A program made the translations under genes and the position numbers. Below, piece after piece: positions 57,431 to 64,000 of a stretch of 64,000 bases of DNA; within the stretch, counting starts at the first letter, position 1; each line of letters begins with the position of its first letter. The stretch comes from Bimastos eiseni (Eukaryota > Annelida > Clitellata > Crassiclitellata > Lumbricidae), in NCBI GenBank assembly GCA_959347315.1, contig OY365810.1, forward strand, positions 18,116,358-18,180,357, in the 5' to 3' direction. The notes beneath the pieces are model-generated. The model made no database searches. It was not told where the DNA came from and saw only the letters and a program-made list of their open reading frames with translations.

Positions 57431-59370
57431 TAGCTTTCTGGAACCAGCTGTTTGTTTTGCTTCATGGGCTGCATCAGGACGCCTGCTTGCTTTATTGCAA
57501 CAGTAAACAGCTGTTTATTTTGTTGCAGAGGCTGTATGAGGCTGCCTGCTTGTTTTGCTGCAACAGCTGCCTGGATCCAGCTGTTTGTTTTGTTGCAGAA
57601 GCTGCAGCTTATTTTGTTTCAACATCTGCCTGGAACCAGCTATTTTTCTTGTTGCAGAATCTGTATGAGGCTGCCTGCTTGTTTTGTTGCAACAGCTGCC
57701 TGGAACCAGATGTTTGTTTTGTTGCAGAAGCTGCAGCCTATTTTGTTTTAACATCTGCCTGAAACCAGCTATTTTTCTTGTTGCAGAGGCTGCAAGAGGC
57801 CGCCGGCTTGCTATGTTGCAAAAGCCGCCTGGAACCAGCTGTTTCTTTTGTTGCAGAGGCTGGATGAGGCCGCCTGCTCGCTTTGATGCAACAGCTTCCT
57901 GGAATAATCTGTTTATTTTGTTGCAGAGGCTGTATGAGGCTGCCTGCTTGCTTTGTTGCAACAGCTGCCAGGATCCAGCTGCTTGTTTCGATGCAGAGGC
58001 TGCATGAGGCCAACTGCCTACTTGGTTGCAGAGGCTGCAAGAGGCCGGCAGCTTGCTTTGTTGCAACATCTACCTTGAACCAGCTGTTTATTTTGCAAAC
58101 AGCGGCCTCATCCAGCCCCTGCAATAAAACAAACAGCTGCACGAGGCCGCGTGCTTGCAATGTTGCAACAGCTGCCTGGAACCAGTTGTTTATTTTGTTG
58201 CAGGGGCTGCATGAGGCCGCCTGCTTGCTTTGTTGCAACAGCTGCCTGGTACCAGCTGTTTATTCTGATGCAGAGGCTGGAAGAGGCCGCGTGCTTGCAA
58301 TGTTGCAACAGCTGCCTGGGACCAGCTGTTTATTTGGTTGCAGAGGCTGCATGAGGCCGCCTACTTGTTTTGTTGCAACAGCTGCCAGAAACCCATGCAG
58401 CTGTTTGTTTTGTTGCAGAGGCTGTGCGCGGCCGCCTGTTTGTTATGTCGCAACAGCTGACTGGAACCATACGTTTATTTTGTTGCAGTGGCTGCAAGTG
58501 GCCGCCAGCTTGCTATGTTGCAACAGCTGCATTTAACCAGCGGTTTGCTTTGTTGCATGGACTGCATAAACAGCTGGCTCAACTATTCAACTGGCTCAGG
58601 CTGCTTCCTTGTCTTGTTGCAACAGTTGAGCCAGCTGTTTATTTTGTTGCAGGGGCTGCATGAGGCCGCCTGCTTGCTTTGTTGCAACAGCTGCCTGGAA
58701 CTAGCTGTTCAGTGTTTATTTTGTTGCAGAGGCTGGAAGAGGCCGCGTGCTTGCAATGTTGCAACAGCTGCCTGGGACCAGCTGTTTATTTGGTTGCAGA
58801 GGCTGCATGAGGCCGCCTACTTGTTTTGTTGCAACAGCTGCCAGAAACCCATGCAGCTGTTTGTTTTGTTGCAGAGGCTGTGCGCGGCCGCCTGTTTGTT
58901 ATGTCGCAACAGCTGACTGGAACCATACGTTTATTTTGTTGCAGTGGCTGCAAGTGGCCGCCAGCTTGCTATGTTGCAACAGCTGCATTTAACCAGCGGT
59001 TTGCTTTGTTGCATGGACTGCATAAACAGCTGGCTCAACTATTCAACTGGCTCAGGCTGCTTCCTTGTCTTGTTGCAACAGTTGAGCCAGCTGTTTATTT
59101 TGTTGCAGGGGCTGCATGAGGCCGCCTGCTTGCTTTGTTGCAACAGCTGCCTGGAACTAGCTGTTCAGTGTTTATTTTGTTGCAGAGACTGTGCGAGGCC
59201 GCCTGTTTGTTATGTTGCAACAGCTAACTGGAACCATCTGCTTATTTTGTTGCAGTGGCTGCAAGCGGCCGCCAGCTTGCTATGTTGCAACATTTGCCAG
59301 GAACCAGCCCTTTGCCTTGTTGCAAATGCTGCATGAGGCCATCTGCTTGTTTTGTTGCATTGGGTCGCAA
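57431..59370. repeat. 72-bp satellite array with 456-bp higher-order duplication
   Basis: The unit is about 72 bp (TGTTGCAGAGGCTGCATGAG, GCCGCCTGCTTGCTTTGTTG, CAACAGCTGCCTGGAACCAG, CTGTTTATTTTG), about 27 copies with variation. Positions 58272-58727 are repeated, apparently without change, at 58728-59183. Since 72 is a multiple of 3 and the unit lacks stops in several frames, overlapping Cys-rich (plus) and Gln/Ser/Lys-rich (minus) frames of 90-217 codons appear. I regard these as by-products. Confidence 0.93.
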
Positions 59371-59434
59371 CGCCGTGCACTTGGGCTTATTGGTCCTCTG
59401 CAGAGTTGTTCATGGGTCCACTATTCATGATCCA

Positions 59435-59475
59435 ACCCAATCCGACCCATTGAAAATGGACCCGACCCGACTTCT
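59435..59475. repeat. GACCC-pentamer-rich repeat
   Basis: AATCCGACCCATTGAAAATG then GACCCGACCCGACTTC; short relative of the blocks at 47035 and 60060. Confidence 0.7.
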
Positions 59476-59882
59476 AAAGCATAATATATTATCCGACCAG
59501 ACGTTCATGACGACTTTGACGATAAATGATATTAGTCGAATTAGCTCTAAACGCCAGCTAAAAGCAAGGTTTTAGTGCAGATCAGAGACTGGTCTGCACT
59601 ATACATTATGAATGTATAATGAATAAAGTCTACTAACATTATTTATCGTCAAATTCTAATGTCATAAAAACACAGCACAGGCAGACCGCCATATATGATC
59701 ATAATATTCTGGCCGTAACTTAATTTCTGCATAAATGTATGCCAAAATAGATTTCGGATATTATTGGGCAAAAATTGGTAAGAGTCCGGTCCGCGTGTCC
59801 CAGAGGTGCCTCCTCAGCTAACTCACGTGCTTGTAATAAATGCCCTGACCTATTGTTTTTTGTAAATTAATGAGAAATTAAT

Positions 59883-60173
59883 CCATACGATAGCTTGAGC
59901 AGAGTTCGGTGAAAAAGGAACAAATCCGGTGTTTCCCTACGTTTTTGCGCTAATTCTTTCGCCATATTCAATTAATTTGATGTTAACTGGTTAACATTAT
60001 GAATACCACTGAGTTGAAAATTAAGTTCTGCAAAAAATTGGTTTTTCAAATTGGTCCGGGTTATAGACCCGACCCAATCCCACACGCCAGAATCTTGACC
60101 CGACCCACCCGGCCTAGGCTACAGATATTTGTGACTAGACCCTACCCGACCCGACCCACGGGTCGATACGAAC
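59883..60173. repeat. Tandem-duplicated block, copy 1 (GACCC-rich)
   Basis: From CCATACGATAGCTTGAGCAG to GGGTCGATACGAAC, repeated about 462 bp downstream with roughly 90% or better identity. The right half contains GACCCGACCCACCCGG and CTACCCGACCCGACCCACGG. Confidence 0.9.
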
Positions 60174-60306
60174 CGTGGACAACTCTAATCCTCTTATTGC
60201 CGTCTTCCAGGGTGAGTGACCCGTTTAAGCTGCACTCTCACACTCATTTTCTCTATGATATATATATATATATCATATTGTATATATTTAAGCTTTCCTC
60301 TTCTAT

Positions 60307-60340
60307 AATTTAACCATATATATATATATATGGTTAAATT
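60307..60340. repeat. Perfect 34-bp palindrome
   Basis: AATTTAACCATATATAT followed by its exact reverse complement, centred on a TA run between the two duplicated blocks. Confidence 0.9.
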
Positions 60341-60343
60341 ATT

Positions 60344-60635
60344 CCATACGATAGCTTGAGCAGAGCTCGGTGTAAAAAGGAACAAATACGGTGTTTCCCT
60401 ACGTTTTTGCGCTAATTAATTCGCCATATTCAATTAATTTGATGTTAGCTAATTAACATTATGAATACCACTGAGTTGAAAATTAAGTTCGCCAAAAAAT
60501 TGGTGGTTCAAATTGATCTGGATTATAGACCCGACCCAATCCCACACGCCAGAATCTTGACCCAACCCGCCCGGCCTAGCCTACAGATATTTGTGACTAG
60601 ACCCTACCCGACCCGACCCACGGGTCGATACGAAC
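60344..60635. repeat. Tandem-duplicated block, copy 2 (GACCC-rich)
   Basis: Second copy of the 59883-60173 block. The two copies share an open ATG frame (59999 and 60461) by descent, not by evident function. Confidence 0.9.
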
Positions 60636-60639
60636 ACGT

Positions 60640-60785
60640 AAATCTACCTCTTAATGTCTGCGCAATATTTAAACTTTCCTCTTCCATAATTTATATATAT
60701 ATCTATATATATTTAAACTTTCCTCTTCCATAATTTAACCATATATATATATATATATATTGCGCCGACATTAAGAGGTAGATTT
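60640..60785. repeat. Inverted repeat with 29-bp arms around a TA-rich loop
   Basis: Arm 60640-60668 (AAATCTACCTCTTAATGTCT then GCGCAATAT) pairs with 60757-60785 with one mismatch. The loop holds two copies of TTTAAACTTTCCTCTTCCAT and (TA)n. Confidence 0.9.
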
Positions 60786-60834
60786 AACAATAAATAACAT
60801 ATAATTATTTTAGTAATATATTTTTTTTATTCAA

Positions 60835-60910
60835 TTCAAATTGACAAACCGCAGTATGTTTACATGATGTCGTATTAACAGGTGATTACAAGCTTAACAG
60901 GTCCTGGAGC
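60835..60910. repeat. Dispersed repeat, copy 3 (partial)
   Basis: AAATTGACAAACCGCAGTAT, then GATGTCGTATTAACAGG. Matches only the left part of copies at 50255 and 56600. Confidence 0.5.
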
Positions 60911-61329
60911 CTAATTTAATCATATGACGATTTGCAAGAGACTGATCTGCACTAGGCCTATTTACCTGCAACTCTAACTAATGAATGGTGGGCTGAGTCG
61001 ACCTTATGGGGCTTGCAACGGGTATTGAACGCGCCTCCTTCTGATCTTTCGTGTCAAGGTGTGCCACCATTTAACCATTTCTTCGGTACTAACCAAGTTT
61101 ATTGAAATGGAGCGATTAAGAGCCGGATCTGTGTACGGCAATTGATTAACGACATAATTAAGCTTACTTGTCATAAAAGTGAATAAAACATTAATACTTC
61201 GTTAATTGACCTTGATGTTTTTTTTGTTTTTATCTAAAACTACACGAGAGTCACTACATCATTAAGGCATCATTAATGTAAGCTACTGATGATACTGGGA
61301 AATGCATAACTTGATGAATTTTTTAACTG

Positions 61330-61545
61330 AACTAATATGAGTTATAATTGACAAAATCCACAGCTTCCGAGGCCTCTGTCCAGACTCCCAGTTAGGGTCC
61401 TGCCACTTACTCCGCTGGAAGTTCTCCAGATCATCTGGTCGCGTTCCCTGATCCCATAACTCTAACAACGTCACGTGCACTGAAGTCAGGATACGATCTC
61501 TATATCCTGAAGGCTGCTACTTTACCCACTAAAATAACCTTATTT
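61330..61545 (-). mobile_element. Probable tRNA-derived SINE
   Basis: On the minus strand TAGTGGGTAAAGTAGCAGCC (A-box-like) is followed by GATCGTATCCTGACTTCAG (B-box-like). The body then has GATCAGGGAACGCGACCAGA and GTGGCAGGACCC. The boxes are weak, so this is tentative. Confidence 0.45.
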
Positions 61546-62559
61546 TCAAATCATGTGTCTTTCTGTTTTATTTCGACATTATTTGCTTTGTGTCTTTACA
61601 TAATTTTGTGTCATGTTTATCTTTAGCCAAAGAAGCAATTAGAACATGAAAATTTATATATCAATAAGGTTGTTTGGTCATTTGTAGGCTACATGTTCAT
61701 ATCATCGTTGTTAATGATAATAACAAGAGCAAATTTAACATAGGCCTACAACACACTACAATTAGGGCATAATGTGACACAAACTCAGTGATTTGTCAGC
61801 AAAGTTAATTAGTCTGGTCTGTGGCAGCATGCCCACATGGACCGCATATATAGGACGCAGATTCCTCAAGAACCGCATATATGGTCCAGATTCCTATATG
61901 GTACCCACTTGGAACCCGTTTGGATCTCGTTTAAATGTTCAGGGAAATGCTGACTGGGTTGTGACTGTCCTGACACAGTGCCTATTTAAAAACGTAGATC
62001 TCAGGAAATGATAATGCTACGTTCCTGCTCATCGTCAGTATAGATTATATGCTTTAAAGACTCTCAGTTGGCGCGGAATGCCAGAGAAGGCTCTTCAGGA
62101 AGTTACATGAGCAACAATAATTGCGCGTCTGATGCATGTGTCCCCAGTATGATGTGGGTAGGCCTATGTAAATAGTGGGGACTGCAACCACTTGAAGCGC
62201 CTCAACGCGCGAATGAAACGAACGGGATTCCTGCCGACAGAAGCTACGTCAATAAACTCGATGACTGAGTGACTGTTTGGTTCCTGTCGCTGCGTTTTGA
62301 CAGCGATATTTCTTTCTAATAAACGAATATACATGCATGGGCTACTTAGTACTTATCTGACTCCAAAAGTAAAACGCAGTTTATAGCTTCAAATACGGGG
62401 TTTCTGATTTAAATGAATACTACTTGCAACCAAATTGTAACATAGATGTTGCTGTAATTCAGTATTAGGCATCACGCATGGATCTAAATTCCTTTCGATG
62501 AGGTTTACAAGAATTTAAAATGAGATGACCAATTTCACGGAGCTCTTATTCAAAATTGA

Positions 62560-64000
62560 CCGATGGGTGGATTGTATTGTATTTATAAAGCATTTATAAA
62601 GCGCCTCTAGTGGGGTGAACCGTTCAGAGGTGCTGCCAGTGCGAAAGGCCACGCGAGAAGAGGTAGGTTTTGAGAAAAGCAAAAGAGGATGAGAGACTGC
62701 CAGATAGAATTTTAGAACGAACAGATGGCGCAAGCGCATTCCACAGAGAGGGACCAATTGAAGCAAAAGATCGAGACTGAGCTAGAGCTGTTCTAGTTCG
62801 AGGAACCAAAAGGTCAAGTCTACTGGATGAGCGAAGTGGACGGAGGGAAGAAGCTTAATGAGACCGATGTATTACACCAGCCAGGTATCGCGAAGCAAGA
62901 CCCCGCTGAGCCTTGGAAATTAGAATGAGAATTTTAAATTGTATGCGATCATGGAGAGGGAGCCAATGATGTCCATCAAGCATAAAGGTAGAGATGAGAG
63001 AGTAACGGGGAAAGCGAACTATCAGTCTAGCAGCTGTATGACTGAAGAGGAGAGAGACGAACCTTTGGAAGACCAATGAGAAGGGAATTACAGTAGTCAA
63101 TTCTAGAACATACAAAAGCATGAACCAAAGTAGTAAAGGTGGAGGAGGAGACAAATGACGAATGACCCAAAGACGCCTTAGATGAAAATAGTAGGATCGT
63201 GTAAGATAAGAGATGTGTTCAACAAAAGTAAGTGAACTGTCAAGGATAACACCCTGATCACGAACACTTGACGAGAAAGAGAAGAATGGAAACTTTTCAG
63301 AGAGTAGAACGAGATCAAGCTTCTGACGTTGCTGAGGAGTACCAAACCAAATAAATTGAGTTTTAGAAGCATTGAGAGACAGGCGATTAGATGAAATCCA
63401 GGAGTGAAGAAGGTTAGAGGGAGACCGAATTCTCTCAACCAATAGCAACTGAGATAGTGGAGGGCCATGAACAAAGAGATGACCAGCAGCACCACAGATC
63501 GGGAAAAGAGAGGAAATTTCAGCTGTATGTAGGATAAACAAGAGAGGACCGAGAACAGAGCCCTGAGGAACACCCAGTTTAACGGGACCCATTGGGTTCT
63601 GGAGTAACCAGTAACAATCATTTTGGTTCGTTCAGAAAGGTATGAGCGAAACAAACAGAGGGGAAGACCCTTAAGGCCATAGGAAGTCTCAAGACGCTGG
63701 AGAAGAATGTCATGATCGACCATGTCAAACGCTGCTGATACATCATAGAGAGCCAGAAGAGTTACTTCAGACCTATCAATAGTGAATAGATATCAGAAAG
63801 TAGGGAAAGGAGGGCTGTCTCTGGGGAATGGTGAGCCCTAAAGTCAGATTGATTGTTAGAAAGGAGTCCAGATTGTTCAAGATAAGGGAGGAACTGGAGA
63901 AACACAAGTCGTTCAAGCGTCTTAGAAAGAAAGGATAAATTTGATATTGGCCGATAGTTAAGGCAAAGGCTGGTGTCAAGGTTAGGTTTTTTGAGCGAAG
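62560..64000 (-). pseudogene. CR1-like LINE reverse transcriptase, frameshifted, runs off right edge
   Basis: Minus-strand segments in order: YQIYPFFLRRLNDLCF near 63950 (the NYRPISNLSFLSK-LERLV block, degenerate); FDMVDHDILLQRLETSYG near 63715, its leading Phe-Asp just outside the longest open frame; GVPQGSVLGPLLF near 63570; LNASKTQFIWFGTPQQ near 63370; DGHHWLPLHDRIQFKILILI near 62950; then GPSLWNALAP near 62730. The Y/FADD box is replaced by GAAGHLFVHG, removing the catalytic aspartates, and at least two frameshifts are present. The 3' UTR ends near 62560 with GGCGCTTTATAAATGC and an AATACAATACAATCC tail. The 5' part lies outside the window. Confidence 0.88.

Noticed and set aside
57883..58536. 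217-codon Cys-rich open frame as a secreted Cys-rich protein or toxin-like gene
   Set aside because: It is a translation of the 72-bp satellite. The same array gives long frames on the other strand, and Cys spacing simply follows the DNA repeat.

Overview
The window reads as nuclear DNA of an invertebrate animal, most likely marine. Its two recognisable host genes have introns with clean GT-AG borders and phase-matched exons. The rest is AT-rich DNA full of hAT, Tc1/mariner, CR1-like, RTE-like and restriction-like-endonuclease (R2-superfamily) elements, tRNA-derived SINEs, minisatellites and TA microsatellites. I cannot fix the phylum from sequence alone; a mollusc, another lophotrochozoan, or an echinoderm or other deuterostome would all fit. 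There is no operon structure, prokaryotic gene or CRISPR array.

Host genes. (1) Minus strand, 8162-17550: six exons that splice into one 635-residue reading frame with every phase matching. The product looks like a short homologue of GARRE1 (KIAA0355), with an N-terminal DUF4745-type region and Trp-Pro repeats towards the C terminus. Its introns carry a 33-bp minisatellite, a dead mariner element and a SINE. (2) Plus strand, 44516-48065: three coding exons that splice into a complete 175-residue TPPP (p25-alpha) protein. A second, nearly identical copy of its exon 2, with intact splice borders, lies upstream of the start-codon exon at 43809-43950.

Layout. 1-3246: 36-bp satellite with higher-order structure, running off the left edge. 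3247-8161: intergenic, with a hAT element at 4694-5824. 8162-17577: GARRE1-like gene. 18010-22165: two hAT MITEs, tandem repeats and retroposon ends. 23480-24720: degenerate tandem repeats. 25283-26573: hAT element with a nested MITE. 26995-32856: one large hAT insertion closed by an 8-bp target duplication and carrying at least four nested insertions. 33-43 kb: SINEs, retroposon ends, minisatellites, (TA)n tracts and hAT MITEs. 43.6-48.1 kb: GGTCTT repeat, duplicated exon and the TPPP gene. 51.7-55.1 kb: RTE-like 3' end meeting a long but inactivated R2-superfamily retrotransposon tail to tail. 55.7-57.4 kb: two more LINE ends. 57.43-59.37 kb: 72-bp satellite with an exact 456-bp duplication. 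59.4-60.8 kb: GACCC-rich tandem duplication and cruciforms. 62.56-64 kb: CR1-like reverse transcriptase pseudogene running off the right edge.

I found no operating novel system. The most informative features are the fully resolvable GARRE1-like gene, the exon duplication at TPPP, and the layered hAT insertion at 27-33 kb, whose borders can be read from target-site duplications.
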